Assembly: GCF_029968095.1 (NCBI RefSeq)
Contig: NZ_JASCIR010000011.1
Coordinates: forward strand, 62,001 to 126,000
From: Streptomyces solicavernae
Lineage (GTDB): Bacteria > Actinomycetota > Actinomycetes > Streptomycetales > Streptomycetaceae
DNA: 64,000 nt
Reading direction: 5' to 3'
Part shown: positions 8,942 to 18,936 of the stretch, one piece after another
How positions within the stretch are numbered: the stretch's first letter is position 1
Layout: every line of letters begins with the position of its first letter
Program-made: the position numbers and the translations under genes
The notes under the pieces: generated by a model
What the model was told of the DNA's origin: nothing
What the model saw: only the letters and a program-made list of their open reading frames with translations
The model's database searches: none

Positions 8942-9139
8942 ATGGACGAAGAGATCATCCCGGCCCTCCGGGCCGAGGACGCGGCACGAGCCGTCGGCCG
9001 GTACGCGCGACTCGGCTTCGCACAGCAGTGGGAGCACCGCTTCGAGCCGGGCTTCCCGGTGCTCACGGAGGTCGCGCACGAGCTGGAGCTGACCGACCCG
9101 GACGGCAACCGGGTCCGGGTGGGCGAGGCGGGCGGCTGA
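8942..9139 (+). pseudogene. Internally deleted glyoxalase/bleomycin-resistance-like gene
   Basis: An open frame of 65 codons starts DEEIIPALRAEDAARAVGRY and ends ELTDPDGNRVRVGEA. These match the N-terminal strand-helix and the C-terminal strand of glyoxalase-superfamily proteins, which are normally about 110-120 residues. The middle of the domain appears to be missing around Phe-Pro-Val-Leu/Thr-Glu-Val. The frame stays open, so a small protein could still be made, but the fold would be incomplete. GTG at 8933 is an alternative start. Confidence 0.55.
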
Positions 9140-9148
9140 GCAGCCCGC

Positions 9149-10342
9149 TCAGGCCACCGAGCTGCGCCCCACCACCGTCCCGGCCCGGTCGATGCAGATC
9201 ACGTCGACCGCGACCGGCGCCCCGCGCAGCACCGACAGCGCCTCGTCCCGGGCGGCCGTGGCGACGAGGTCGCCGAGCGGCACCCCGGCGGCCATGCACA
9301 ACTGCAGCGCCGCGAGGCCCGTGTTCGCCTCGGCGATCTGCCCGGCGAGCGCCTCGTCCGCACCGCCCCGGCGGGCCAGCTCGGCGAGGAAGCCCTTGTC
9401 GACCTGCGAGCGCGCGGAGTGCAGGTCGAGGTGCCCGGCGGCCAGCTTGGACAGCTTGGCGAAGCCGCCGCACACGGTCAGCCGGTCCACGGGGTGGCGG
9501 CGGACGTACTTGAGCACCGCGCCCGCGAAGTCCCCCATGTCGAGCAGCGCGTCCTCGGGCAGCGCGTACTCGGCGACGACCGTCCTCTCCGACGTCGACC
9601 CCGTGCACCCCGCCACATGGGTACGCCCCGCCGCCCGCGCCACGTCCACCCCGCGCCGGATCGAGTCGATCCACGCCGAGCACGAGTACGGCACCACGAC
9701 CCCCGTCGTACCGAGGATCGACAGTCCGCCGAGGATGCCGAGCCGCGGGTTCCACGTGGAACGGGCGATCTCCTCGCCGTGGTCGACGGAGACGGTGATC
9801 TCCACGTCCCCGCTGCCGCCGTGCCGCGCCGCGACCTGAGCCACATGCTCGCGCATCAGCCGCCGCGGCACGGGGTTGATCGCGGGCTCCCCGACGGGCA
9901 GCGGCAGCCCCGGCAGCGTGATCGTCCCGACCCCGGGCCCCGCCTTGAACACCACCCCGGACCCGGCGGGCAGCAGCCGCAGCGTCGCCCGCACCAGCGC
10001 CCCGTGCGTCACGTCCGGGTCGTCCCCGGCGTCCTTGACGATCCCCGCCATCGCGTACGTCTCCGTCAACTCCTCGGCGGCGAGCGCGAAGGACGGGGTC
10101 TGGCCCTTCGGCAGCGTGATCGTCACCGGGTCGGGGAAGTCGCCGGTCAGCAGCGCGGAGTACGCGGCGGTGGTGGCCGCCGTGGCGCAGGCGCCGGTCG
10201 TCCAGCCGGGCCGGAGGCCGGTGTGCTGCAGCTGGGCGCCGCGCCCGCCCTTGGGCGCGGCACCGCCGCCCCGGCCGCTCTCCTGCGCACCGCCGGACGT
10301 ATCGTCGACGCCCTGCACGTCACCGTCACCGTCACCGTTCAT
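9149..10342 (-). CDS. cbiD: Cobalt-precorrin-5B C1-methyltransferase
   Basis: 397 residues with the family signature GWTTGACATAA about 40 residues in, plus TLPKGQ and AGCTGSTSE segments. CbiD methylates C1 during ring contraction. It is the oxygen-independent counterpart of CobF, yet this cluster otherwise encodes the aerobic enzymes CobG and CobN. The start is ATG at 10342, and the first 38 residues are low-complexity Gly/Asp. The gene is divergent from cobK with only 18 nt between the two start codons. Confidence 0.92.
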   Translation of the reverse strand: MNGDGDGDVQGVDDTSGGAQESGRGGGAAPKGGRGAQLQHTGLRPGWTTGACATAATTAAYSALLTGDFPDPVTITLPKGQTPSFALAAEELTETYAMAGIVKDAGDDPDVTHGALVRATLRLLPAGSGVVFKAGPGVGTITLPGLPLPVGEPAINPVPRRLMREHVAQVAARHGGSGDVEITVSVDHGEEIARSTWNPRLGILGGLSILGTTGVVVPYSCSAWIDSIRRGVDVARAAGRTHVAGCTGSTSERTVVAEYALPEDALLDMGDFAGAVLKYVRRHPVDRLTVCGGFAKLSKLAAGHLDLHSARSQVDKGFLAELARRGGADEALAGQIAEANTGLAALQLCMAAGVPLGDLVATAARDEALSVLRGAPVAVDVICIDRAGTVVGRSSVA

Positions 10343-10360
10343 GATCGGACCCGAACTTCC

Positions 10361-11098
10361 ATGCACGTACTGATACTCGGCGGGACCACGGAAGCCCGCC
10401 GACTCGCCGAACTGCTCCACGGCACACCCGCCCTGACGGTGACCAACTCCCTGGCCGGACGCGTCGCGAGCCCGCGCCTGCCGCCGGGCGAGGTCCGCAT
10501 CGGCGGCTTCGGCGGGACCGAGGGGCTGACCGCGTGGCTGCGGGAACACCGGGTCGGCCTGCTCATCGACGCCACCCACCCCTTCGCCGGGACGATCAGT
10601 TTCCACGCGGCGCGCGCCGCCGCTGCTGTCCATGTTCCCCTGCTCGCCCTGCGGCGCCCCGGCTGGGTCCCCGTCGACGGCGACGACTGGCACGAGGCCG
10701 CGTCCCTGGAGGCCGCCGCGGCCCTGCTGCCCGCCCTCGGCGAGCGGATCTTCCTCACCACGGGCCGCATGGGCCTCGCGGCCTTCGCGGACCTGGACGA
10801 GCTGTGGTTCCTCGTACGGTCCGTGGACGCGCCCTCGGGCCCGCGGCCTGCCCGTAGCGAGCTGCTGCTCGACCGGGGGCCGTTCACGCTGGAGGGGGAG
10901 CGGGAGGTGCTGCGGCGGTACGGGATCGATGTCGTCGTCACGAAGGACAGCGGCGGCGCGGCGACGGCCCCCAAACTCACGGCCGCCCGTGAGGCGGGGT
11001 TGCCGGTGGTCGTGGTCCGTCGGCCGCCGGTCCCGGAGGGGGTGCGGGAGGTCGCCGAGCCGGAGCAGGCCGTGGGGTGGGTGAGGCTGCACCTCTGA
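10361..11098 (+). CDS. cobK: Precorrin-6A/cobalt-precorrin-6A reductase
   Basis: 245 residues. The N-terminal motif LILGGTTEARRLA, the DATHPFA motif (DATHPFAGTISF) and the VTKDSGGAATAPKL segment define CobK/CbiJ. It reduces precorrin-6A with NADPH. No Shine-Dalgarno sequence precedes ATG 10361, and the gene may be leaderless. It is convergent with cobIJ, from which a hairpin-bearing repeat at about 11150-11225 separates it. Confidence 0.93.
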   Translation: MHVLILGGTTEARRLAELLHGTPALTVTNSLAGRVASPRLPPGEVRIGGFGGTEGLTAWLREHRVGLLIDATHPFAGTISFHAARAAAAVHVPLLALRRPGWVPVDGDDWHEAASLEAAAALLPALGERIFLTTGRMGLAAFADLDELWFLVRSVDAPSGPRPARSELLLDRGPFTLEGEREVLRRYGIDVVVTKDSGGAATAPKLTAAREAGLPVVVVRRPPVPEGVREVAEPEQAVGWVRLHL

Positions 11099-11149
11099 TG
11101 TGGCGGGCGCTTCGGTTTCCCCACCCCGCGCCTTCCCGAAAGCCTGCGG

Positions 11150-11225
11150 CGCTGTCGTTCGGCTGCCGCGCCGTCGTGGCTGGTCGCGCAGGTCCCCGCG
11201 CCCCTTTCGGGGAGCGGGGTCCGGG
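11150..11225. terminator. Bidirectional hairpin in a Streptomyces-type dispersed repeat
   Basis: Between the convergent cobK and cobIJ lies a stretch resembling an intergenic repeat seen widely in Streptomyces genomes (GTCGTGGCTGGTCGCGCAGG and following). It can fold as CCCCGC(g)CCCC-TTTC-GGGG(a)GCGGGG at 11194-11219. It probably ends transcription from both sides. The family resemblance is from memory, not from a search. Confidence 0.6.
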
Positions 11226-11235
11226 CGCGGAGGAA

Positions 11236-12738
11236 TCAGGTCCCCTCCGGATACCTCCGCGGCGTCCACACCACTTGCTCACCCGCAGCGCCCCTGCGCA
11301 CGACCTGGGTCTGCGAGGAGCCGACAAGCAGCAACGTCCGCATGTCCACCTCGGCCGGGTCCAGGTCCGCAAGCCGCACGATCCGGACCCGCTCGCCCGA
11401 ACCGCCCACATCCCGCGCCACCACCACCGGCGTGTCCGGCGCCCGATGCTCAAGCAGCAGCTCCCGCGCCTTGCCGACCTGCCAAGTACGGCTGCGTGAA
11501 CCGGGGTTGTACAGCGCGAGCACCAGGTCCGCCGACGCCGCCGCCCGCAACCGCTCGGCGATGACCTCCCACGGCTTGAGGCGGTCCGAGAGGGAAAGCG
11601 TCGCGTAGTCGTGTCCGAGCGGCGCACCCGCACGCGCCGCGGCCGCGTTGGCGGCGGTCACCCCGGGCAGCACCCGCACCGGCACCTGCGCGTACTCCTC
11701 CTGCGAGGCCACCTCAAGCACCGCCGTGGCCATCGCGAACACACCCGGGTCACCGCCCGAGACGACCGCGACCCGACGCCCGCGCCGCGCCAGGTCCAGG
11801 GCGAACTCGGCGCGCTCCGACTCGACCTTGTTGTCCGACCCGTGCCGCACCTGCCCCGGGCGCAGCGGCACCCGGTCCAGGTAGGTGGTGTAGCCGACCA
11901 GGTCGTCCGCGGCCGCCAGCGCGCCCCGCGACTGAGGCGTCAGCCACAGCGGCCCGGCCGGCCCGGTGCCCACCACGACGACCTCGCCGACCTCGCCGAC
12001 CTCCCGCACCGGCCGCTGCACGTCGACCTCGCTCGGCAGCACCGCCACCGAGAAGTACGGCACCGACGCCTCGTCGACGTCCGCGAGCCGCGCGAGCCGC
12101 TGGCCGGGCATCGTGGCCCGCTCCACATACCGCGCGGCCTCCAGACGGCCCGAACTCTCCATCGCCCGGCGGACCTTGGGGAACGTACGCCCCAGCTTCA
12201 TCACGACCGCGGCGTCCGTCGCGGCGAGCCGTGCCGTCAGCTCCTCCTCGGGCAGCGTGCCCGGCAGGATGGTCAGCACCTCCTCGCCTTCGGCGAGCGG
12301 CGTGCCGAGCCGCGCCGCGGCGGCGGACACGGAGGTGACACCGGGAATGACCTCGGTGTCGAAGCGGTCGGCGAGCCGCTTGTGCATGTGCATGTACGAG
12401 CCGTAGAACATCGGGTCGCCCTCGGCGAGGACGGCGACCGTGCGGCCCGCTTCCAGGTGCACGGCAAGCCGCTCGGCGGCCTTGGCGTAGAACTCCTCCA
12501 TGGCGCCCTTGTAGCCGCCCGGGTGGTCCGTGGTCTCCGTCGTGACGGGGTAGACCAGGCGCTCCTCGATGTGGTCGGCGCGCAGGTGCTTCTCCGCGAT
12601 GGACCGCGCGATGGACCGGCCGTGCCGTGCGCTGTGGTACGCGACCACATCCGCCTCGCCGATGATCTCGACGGCGCGGACGGTCATCAGGGACGGGTCG
12701 CCGGGGCCGAGCCCCACGCCGTACAGCTTGCCGCTCAT
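11236..12738 (-). CDS. cobIJ: Precorrin-2 C20-methyltransferase / precorrin-3B C17-methyltransferase fusion
   Basis: 500 residues with two tetrapyrrole methylase domains. The CobI half (residues 1 to about 245) has [14 protein letters not shown] and [11 protein letters not shown]. The CobJ half (about 255-500) has [15 protein letters not shown] and [12 protein letters not shown]. The fused enzyme adds the C20 methyl, then performs C17 methylation with ring contraction after CobG. The fusion is usual in actinomycetes. ATG 12738 overlaps the cobH stop (ATGA), giving tight coupling in a cobG-cobH-cobIJ operon. Confidence 0.94.
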   Translation of the reverse strand: MSGKLYGVGLGPGDPSLMTVRAVEIIGEADVVAYHSARHGRSIARSIAEKHLRADHIEERLVYPVTTETTDHPGGYKGAMEEFYAKAAERLAVHLEAGRTVAVLAEGDPMFYGSYMHMHKRLADRFDTEVIPGVTSVSAAAARLGTPLAEGEEVLTILPGTLPEEELTARLAATDAAVVMKLGRTFPKVRRAMESSGRLEAARYVERATMPGQRLARLADVDEASVPYFSVAVLPSEVDVQRPVREVGEVGEVVVVGTGPAGPLWLTPQSRGALAAADDLVGYTTYLDRVPLRPGQVRHGSDNKVESERAEFALDLARRGRRVAVVSGGDPGVFAMATAVLEVASQEEYAQVPVRVLPGVTAANAAAARAGAPLGHDYATLSLSDRLKPWEVIAERLRAAASADLVLALYNPGSRSRTWQVGKARELLLEHRAPDTPVVVARDVGGSGERVRIVRLADLDPAEVDMRTLLLVGSSQTQVVRRGAAGEQVVWTPRRYPEGT

Positions 12739-13397
12739 TCTTCCTCGCTCGCGATCGCGTTGAGGGCGGCGGCGGCGATGGCGCTGCCGCCACGACGGCC
12801 GCGCACCACCAGGTGCTCCACGCCCGGGAACTCGGCCAGCGCGTCCTTGGACTCGGCGGCGCCGATGAAGCCGACCGGGACACCGATGATCGCGGCGGGC
12901 TTCGGTGCGCCCTCCTCGATCATCTCCAGGAGCCGGAACAGCGCGGTCGGCGCGTTGCCGACGGCGACGACGGAGCCCTCCAGGCGGTCCCGCCACAGTT
13001 CGAGCGCGGCGGCGCTGCGCGTGGTGCCCAGCCGCGCGGCCAGCTCGGGCACGGCCGGGTCGGAGAGCGTGCACAGCACGTCGTTGTCGGCGGGCAGCCG
13101 CTTGCGGGTCACCCCGCTGGCGACCATCTGCACATCGGTGAAGATCGGCGCCCCGCCCCGCAGCGCCGCGCGGGCGCGCGCGACCGCGTCCGGCGTGTAC
13201 GAGAGGTCCCGTACGAGGTCGGTCATGCCGCAGGCGTGGATCATCCGGACCGCGACCTGGCTGACGTCGGCGGGCAGGCCCGCGAGGTCGGCCTCCGATC
13301 GGATCGTGGCGAAGGACTGGCGGTAGATGGCCGCGCCGTCCTTCTCGTAGTCGTAGGCAGTGGTCACGGTCTTCTTCTCGCTGCTCTCGGTCGTCAT
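12735..13397 (-). CDS. cobH: Precorrin-8X methylmutase
   Basis: 220 residues, full length for CobH/CbiC. It has YRQSFATIR near the N-terminus, the RMIHACGM segment with the catalytic histidine, and [13 protein letters not shown] near the C-terminus. It moves the methyl group from C11 to C12 to give hydrogenobyrinate. It overlaps cobG and cobIJ by 4 nt at each end. Confidence 0.95.
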   Translation of the reverse strand: MTTESSEKKTVTTAYDYEKDGAAIYRQSFATIRSEADLAGLPADVSQVAVRMIHACGMTDLVRDLSYTPDAVARARAALRGGAPIFTDVQMVASGVTRKRLPADNDVLCTLSDPAVPELAARLGTTRSAAALELWRDRLEGSVVAVGNAPTALFRLLEMIEEGAPKPAAIIGVPVGFIGAAESKDALAEFPGVEHLVVRGRRGGSAIAAAALNAIASEEE

Positions 13398-14713
13398 GCG
13401 GTTCGATCGGTGAGCGCCACCAGGGCGGTGGCGAGTTCTGAGGGGTCGTCCAACCGGACGGTGGGGCCCGGGACTTGGGGCGTACGGGAGGTGGAACGGC
13501 CCAGCCGGTAGCCGCCGCCGGGCGAGGCGACGACGTCGATGTGCCCGGCCCGCGGATGACCGCAGCGGCGCTCGCAGCCCGACCAGTACAGGGGGAGGTG
13601 GTCGCGGCCCACGGCGTCAAGGGCGCGGGCCGCGTCCGCCTGCACGTCGGCGTGCGACTTGGCGCAGCCGGGCCGGCCGATGCAGGCGCCGACCCGCAGC
13701 CACGGCGAGTCGGGGGAGGTCACGAGCCCGGCGGCGGCGAGCCGGGCCAGCGCGTACGGGGCCTCGGAGTGGTCGAGGCCCGGCGCGGGGAGCACCGCTC
13801 CGCTCCAGGGGGTCAGCCGCAGCTCCCCGCCGTACTGCTCGGCGGTCCGCGTCAACTCGTCCCACTGGCGGGCCGAGAGGCGGCCGAGAGGAATGTGTAC
13901 GGACAGGGCGTCAGCGGAAATTCCGGGCATCGGCCCGTCCGTGACGGTGACATCCCGCACGCGTATCGCGCAGCCGATCCCCGCGGCGGACAGCCCGTCG
14001 GCGACCGCACGAGTCAACTCCTCGACCGGTACGCCCAGTTCGTCCACCCGCCACACCTGTCGGCCGCGCTCGGTGCTCCCCGCCGCCGACGTGAGAAACG
14101 TCTCGGCGGCGATCAGCGCGGACCGGGCCACATCGGCCGAGGCCACCTCGATCGCCTCGGCGGACGAGCCGAGGGACAGCAGTGCGGCGCCACCGGCGAC
14201 AGCCCGTACCGTCACATCGGCGTCGAGACCGGACACATCGCCACGGCCGTCGTCGAGGGCGAACAGGAAACGCCCCGACAGCGCGCGCGCGGCGTCACTC
14301 GCGCACAGCGCCGCGTCCAGACCCGCCAGCCACGGCCGTACGTCGGCGAAGCCGGCGCCGTCCAGGCCCGCGAGGGGCGAGGCCACGACGTTCCGGACCC
14401 GCTCGTGCGCGTACGAGGGCAGCAGCCCCACCGCGTCCAGCAGACCGGCGAGTTCGCCCCCGCACCCGTCGCGAAGGCCCCGCAGCTGCACGTTCCCGCG
14501 CGAAGTCAGATGCAGCGCGCCGTCGCCCAGCTCTCGGGCCGCCGAGGCCAGCGCGTCGGCCTGCCCCACGGCGAGGACTCCGCCGGGGATCCGGATGCGG
14601 GCCAGCGCACCGTCGTCCGCCGCGTGCAGCCTGAGCGACCCCGGGCAGGCGTCACCGCGGTCCCGTGCGACCGCTGTGGCCTGGGACGATGAGCGGGGGG
14701 CTGGCGAGGACAT
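13394..14713 (-). CDS. cobG: Precorrin-3B synthase (monooxygenase)
   Basis: A sulfite/nitrite-reductase-like protein of about 439 residues. It has the [13 protein letters not shown] ferredoxin-like motif and two cysteine pairs ([12 protein letters not shown] and SGCERRCGH) for a [4Fe-4S] centre. CobG is the oxygen-dependent step of aerobic cobalamin synthesis. The start is uncertain between ATG codons at 14713, 14725 and 14737. GGTAGG lies 13 nt before the first of these, and the longest form could be leaderless. It is the first gene of the minus-strand operon and is divergent from the cobN leader. Confidence 0.9.
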   Translation of the reverse strand: MSSPAPRSSSQATAVARDRGDACPGSLRLHAADDGALARIRIPGGVLAVGQADALASAARELGDGALHLTSRGNVQLRGLRDGCGGELAGLLDAVGLLPSYAHERVRNVVASPLAGLDGAGFADVRPWLAGLDAALCASDAARALSGRFLFALDDGRGDVSGLDADVTVRAVAGGAALLSLGSSAEAIEVASADVARSALIAAETFLTSAAGSTERGRQVWRVDELGVPVEELTRAVADGLSAAGIGCAIRVRDVTVTDGPMPGISADALSVHIPLGRLSARQWDELTRTAEQYGGELRLTPWSGAVLPAPGLDHSEAPYALARLAAAGLVTSPDSPWLRVGACIGRPGCAKSHADVQADAARALDAVGRDHLPLYWSGCERRCGHPRAGHIDVVASPGGGYRLGRSTSRTPQVPGPTVRLDDPSELATALVALTDRTA

Positions 14714-14784
14714 GGCGGCGAGCATACCTACCGTCATACGGGCCGCACCCCCCGCCCGTTTGCCCTGGCCCCTTACTATGCTCT

Positions 14785-14940
14785 CGGCGGATCACCCGGT
14801 CCGCCGTCGCCACCACGGCGACAGGGGAGGAAGCCCGGTGCGAATCCGGCGCGGTCCCGCCACTGTGAGCCCGTTCCGAAGGGGTATGTACCGAAGCGGT
14901 ACGTCCCTGAAGGCGCGGGTGAGTCAGGAACTCCCTTTCC
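14785..14940 (+). ncRNA. Cobalamin (AdoCbl) riboswitch upstream of cobN
   Basis: The leader contains the conserved core GGAAGCCCGGTGCGAATCC followed by GCGCGGTCCCGCCACTGTGA. A B12-box-like GTCAGGAACTCCC follows near 14922. A TACTAT -10-like hexamer (14774-14779) lies just upstream. This class represses downstream expression when adenosylcobalamin is bound. It lies about 100 nt before cobN on the same strand. The boundaries are approximate. Confidence 0.92.
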
Positions 14941-15046
14941 CCGCTTCACGTTTCCCCCCGGGCCGACCCCGGGGGAGGGCCGCGGAGCAGGGAGACCTCA
15001 CTCCTCCACCACCCGGGGCGCGGACCCCGAGGAAGGCGTCACGCGC

Positions 15047-18000
15047 ATGATCCTGCTCCTGTCGACCTCCGACACCGACCTGCTGAGCGCCCGTGCGGCC
15101 GACGGACCGGTCCCGTACCGCTTCGCCAACCCCTCGCGGCTCTCCCTGGACGAGCTGCCCGCGCTCCTCGACGGCGTCGGCCTGGTCGTGGTCCGCCTCC
15201 TCGGCGGCATCCGCGCCTGGCAGGACGGGCTCGACCTGCTCCTCGCCGACGGCCGCCCCGTCGTCGTCCTCACCGGTGAACAGGCCCCGGACGCCCAGCT
15301 GATGGCCGCCTCCACGGTGCCGGTCGGCATCGCCGCCGAGGCGCACGCGTACCTCGCGCACGGCGGCCCGGCCAACCTGGAGCAGCTCGCCCGCTTCCTC
15401 TCCGACACGGTCCTGCTCACCGGCCACGGCTTCGAGTCGCCCGCCGCCGCGCCGACCTGGGGCCCCCTGGAGCGCACCGCGCGTGACGGCATCGACGGCC
15501 CGTCCGTCGCCGTGCTCTACTACCGCGCCCACCACATGAGCGGCAACACCGCCTTCGTCGGCGCCCTCTGCGACGCCATCGAGGAGGCGGGCGGCCGTCC
15601 CAAGCCGCTGTACGTGGCCTCCCTTCGCGCCCCCGAGCCCGAACTCGTCGACGAGCTGCGCTCGGTGGACGCCATCGTCACCACCGTCCTCGCCGCGGGC
15701 GGCACCAAGCCCGCCGAGGCCTCCGCCGGTGGCGACGACGAGTCCTGGGACGCGGGCGCCCTCACCCAGCTCGACGTACCGATCCTGCAGGCCCTCTGCC
15801 TGACCGGTTCGCGCGCCGCCTGGGAGGAGAACGACGAGGGCGTCTCGCCGCTGGACGCCGCCAGCCAGATCGCAGTCCCGGAGTTCGACGGCCGCCTGAT
15901 CACCGTCCCGTTCTCCTTCAAGGAGATCGACGCCGACGGCCTGCCCGCGTACGTCCCCGACGCCGAGCGCGCCGCCCGCGTCGCCGGAATCGCCGTGCGC
16001 CACGCGCGACTTCGGCACATTCCGGCCGCCGAGAAGCGCCTCGCCCTCGTCCTCTCCGCGTACCCGACGAAGCACTCCCGCATCGGCAACGCCGTCGGCC
16101 TGGACACCCCCGCGAGCGCGGTCGCGCTCCTGCGCCGCCTGAAGGAGGAGGGGTACGACTTCGGGTCCGAGGCCGAGATCCCGGGACTCGTCTCCGGCGA
16201 CGGGGACGAGCTGATCCGCGCCCTCATCGAGGCGGGCGGCCACGACCAGGAGTGGCTGACCGAGGAGCAGCTGGCCCGCAACCCCGTCCGCATCCCGGCC
16301 GCCGACTACCGCCGCTGGTACGCGACCCTGCCCGAGGACCTGCGCACGGCGGTCGAGGAGCACTGGGGCCCGGCGCCCGGCGAGATGTTCGTCGACCGCA
16401 GCAGCAACCCGGACGGCGACATCGTCCTCGCCGCCCTCCGCTTCGGCAGTCTCCTCATCCTCATCCAGCCCCCGCGCGGCTTCGGCGAGAACCCCATCGC
16501 CATCTACCACGACCCGGACCTGCCGCCCTCGCACCACTACCTCGCCGCCTACCGCTGGATCGCCGCCTCCGCGGCCGACGGCGGCTTCGGCGCGGACGCG
16601 ATGATCCACCTCGGCAAGCACGGCAACCTGGAGTGGCTGCCCGGCAAGAACGCGGGCCTCTCCGCCGCCTGCGGCCCCGACGCCGCCCTCGGCGACCTCC
16701 CCCTCATCTACCCGTTCCTGGTCAACGACCCGGGCGAGGGCACCCAGGCCAAGCGCCGTGTGCACGCCACCCTGATCGACCACCTCGTACCGCCGATGGC
16801 CCGCGCCGACTCGTACGGCGACATCGCGCGACTTGAGCAACTCCTCGACGAGTACGCCCAGATCAGCTCGATGGACCCGGCCAAGCTGCCCGCCATCCGC
16901 GCCCAGATCTGGACCCTCATCCAGGCCGCCAAGCTCGACCACGACCTGGGGCTGCAGGACCGCCCCGACGACGACGGCTTCGACGACTTCCTGCTGCACG
17001 TCGACGGCTGGCTCTGCGAGGTCAAGGACGCCCAGATCCGCGACGGCCTGCACGTCCTCGGCAACCCGCCCGCGGGCGCCGACCGCGTCAACCTGGTCCT
17101 CGCCATCCTCCGCGCCCGCCAGATCTGGGGCGGTACGACGGCCCTGCCCGGCCTGCGCGAAGCCCTCGGCCTGGACGAGTCCGCCGCCACCCGCACCACC
17201 GCCGACGAGGCCGAGGACAAGGCCCGCGCCCTCGTCCAGGCCATGGACGACGCGGGCTGGGACCCGGCCGCCGTACCCACGGAACACGGTGAACAGGTCG
17301 CCGCCATCCTGGAGTTCGCCGCCCGCGAGGTCGTCCCCCGCCTCGCCGCCACCACCGCCGAGCTCGACCACGCCCTGCACGCCCTGAACGGCGGCTTCGT
17401 CCCGGCGGGCCCGTCCGGCTCGCCCCTGCGCGGCCTCGTCAACGTCCTGCCGACCGGCCGCAACTTCTACTCGGTCGACCCGAAGGCCGTCCCGTCCCGC
17501 CTCGCCTGGGAGACGGGCCAGGCGCTCGCGGACTCACTCGTCCAGCGCTACAAGGACGACAACGGCGAGTACCCCGTCTCCGTCGGCCTCTCTCTCTGGG
17601 GCACGAGCGCGATGCGTACCGCGGGCGACGACGTGGCCGAAGCCCTGGCCCTGCTCGGCGTCCGCCCCGTCTGGGACGACGCCTCCCGCCGCGTCACGGG
17701 CCTTGAGCCCGTCCCCGCCGAGGAGTTGGGCCGCCCCCGCATCGACGTGACGCTGCGCATCTCCGGCTTCTTCCGGGACGCGTTCCCGCACACGATCGGG
17801 CTGCTCGACGATGCGGTACGCCTGGCCGCCTCGCTCGACGAACCGGCCTCCGTCAACCACGTACGCGCCCACGTCCAGGCCGACCTGGCCGAACACGGCG
17901 ACGAACGCCGCGCCACCACCCGCATCTTCGGCTCACGCCCCGGCACGTACGGCGCGGGCATCCTCCAGCTGATCGACTCCCGCGACTGGCGCACCGACGC

Positions 18001-18643
18001 CGACCTCGCCGAGGTCTACTCGGTCTGGGGCGGCTACGCGTACGGCCGTGAGCTGGACGGCTGCCCGGCGCGCGAGCAGATGGAGACGGCGTACAAGCGC
18101 ATCGCGGTCGCGGCCAAGAACACCGACACCCGCGAGCACGACATCGCCGACTCCGACGACTACTTCCAGTACCACGGCGGCATGGTCGCCACGGTCCGCG
18201 CCCTGCGCGGCACGGCCCCCGAGGCGTACATCGGCGACTCGACCCGCCCCGAGACGGTCCGCACGCGGACGCTGGTCGAGGAGACCAGCCGCGTCTTCCG
18301 CGCCCGCGTGGTCAACCCCAAGTGGATCGAGGCGATGCGCCGCCACGGCTACAAGGGCGCGTTCGAGCTGGCGGCGACGGTCGACTACCTCTTCGGGTAC
18401 GACGCCACGACCGGCGTGATCGCCGACTGGATGTACGACAAGCTCACCGAGACGTACGTACTCGACCCGGTCAACCGCGAGTTCCTGCAGGAGGCCAACC
18501 CGTGGGCCCTGCACGGCATCGCGGAGCGGCTGTTGGAGGCCGAGTCCCGCGGCATGTGGGCCAAGCCCGACCCGGCGGTCCTCGAAGCGCTGCGCCAGGC
18601 GTACCTGGAGACGGAGGGGGACCTGGAGGGCGGCGAGGAGTGA
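15047..18643 (+). CDS. cobN: Cobaltochelatase large subunit CobN
   Basis: 1198 residues, the size expected of CobN. Recognisable segments are KRLALVLSAYPTKHSRIGNAVG, HLGKHGNLEWLPGK (metal and tetrapyrrole handling) and the C-terminal YLFGYDATTGVIADWMYDKL. It inserts Co(II) into hydrogenobyrinate a,c-diamide with ATP, together with AAA+ subunits that are not in this window. GAGGAAGG lies 10 nt before ATG 15047. The gene is under the upstream B12 riboswitch. Confidence 0.95.
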   Translation: MILLLSTSDTDLLSARAADGPVPYRFANPSRLSLDELPALLDGVGLVVVRLLGGIRAWQDGLDLLLADGRPVVVLTGEQAPDAQLMAASTVPVGIAAEAHAYLAHGGPANLEQLARFLSDTVLLTGHGFESPAAAPTWGPLERTARDGIDGPSVAVLYYRAHHMSGNTAFVGALCDAIEEAGGRPKPLYVASLRAPEPELVDELRSVDAIVTTVLAAGGTKPAEASAGGDDESWDAGALTQLDVPILQALCLTGSRAAWEENDEGVSPLDAASQIAVPEFDGRLITVPFSFKEIDADGLPAYVPDAERAARVAGIAVRHARLRHIPAAEKRLALVLSAYPTKHSRIGNAVGLDTPASAVALLRRLKEEGYDFGSEAEIPGLVSGDGDELIRALIEAGGHDQEWLTEEQLARNPVRIPAADYRRWYATLPEDLRTAVEEHWGPAPGEMFVDRSSNPDGDIVLAALRFGSLLILIQPPRGFGENPIAIYHDPDLPPSHHYLAAYRWIAASAADGGFGADAMIHLGKHGNLEWLPGKNAGLSAACGPDAALGDLPLIYPFLVNDPGEGTQAKRRVHATLIDHLVPPMARADSYGDIARLEQLLDEYAQISSMDPAKLPAIRAQIWTLIQAAKLDHDLGLQDRPDDDGFDDFLLHVDGWLCEVKDAQIRDGLHVLGNPPAGADRVNLVLAILRARQIWGGTTALPGLREALGLDESAATRTTADEAEDKARALVQAMDDAGWDPAAVPTEHGEQVAAILEFAAREVVPRLAATTAELDHALHALNGGFVPAGPSGSPLRGLVNVLPTGRNFYSVDPKAVPSRLAWETGQALADSLVQRYKDDNGEYPVSVGLSLWGTSAMRTAGDDVAEALALLGVRPVWDDASRRVTGLEPVPAEELGRPRIDVTLRISGFFRDAFPHTIGLLDDAVRLAASLDEPASVNHVRAHVQADLAEHGDERRATTRIFGSRPGTYGAGILQLIDSRDWRTDADLAEVYSVWGGYAYGRELDGCPAREQMETAYKRIAVAAKNTDTREHDIADSDDYFQYHGGMVATVRALRGTAPEAYIGDSTRPETVRTRTLVEETSRVFRARVVNPKWIEAMRRHGYKGAFELAATVDYLFGYDATTGVIADWMYDKLTETYVLDPVNREFLQEANPWALHGIAERLLEAESRGMWAKPDPAVLEALRQAYLETEGDLEGGEE

Positions 18644-18699
18644 CCGCCTCGGCGTGCTGCTCCCCAAGGGGCGGGTAGGGGAAGACAAAGCCCGCTTGC

Positions 18700-18815
18700 T
18701 ACGCTCCAACCCGCCTCCCGCGGGGGAAGTCCGGTGAAAGTCCGGCGCTGACCCGCAACGGTGTGCGCGGGGACCGCACGGTCCTCGCGCGAGCCCGATC
18801 GCCCGGGGGAGGCCG
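18700..18815 (+). ncRNA. Second cobalamin riboswitch, upstream of the transporter operon
   Basis: The leader contains GGGGGAAGTCCGGTGAAAGT, then GCTGACCCGCAACGG, and a B12-box-like AGCCCGATCGCCCGG (about 18792-18806). It lies 57 nt after the cobN stop and about 130 nt before the permease start. This strongly supports cobalamin or corrinoid as the substrate class of the transporter. The boundaries are approximate. Confidence 0.9.
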
Positions 18816-18936
18816 CGACCCGAAGACTGCTCGCCGTGGACTGCGAGAGGGGGGCACCGCGCGGCCGATCCGGCACTGCGGGGCGACTCCTGACCGCCGT
18901 CCAGCAGGCGGCCCCAGGCGAAGGACCGCCCCCACC

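Noticed and set aside
14924..17380. 818-codon minus-strand open frame opposite cobN
   Set aside because: Low-information Gly/Val/Glu-rich sequence produced by the third-position bias of cobN.
18763..18936. Upstream start for the FecCD permease
   Set aside because: It would translate the B12 riboswitch region, and the residues are Arg/Gly-rich and non-native. GTG 18937 is preferred.
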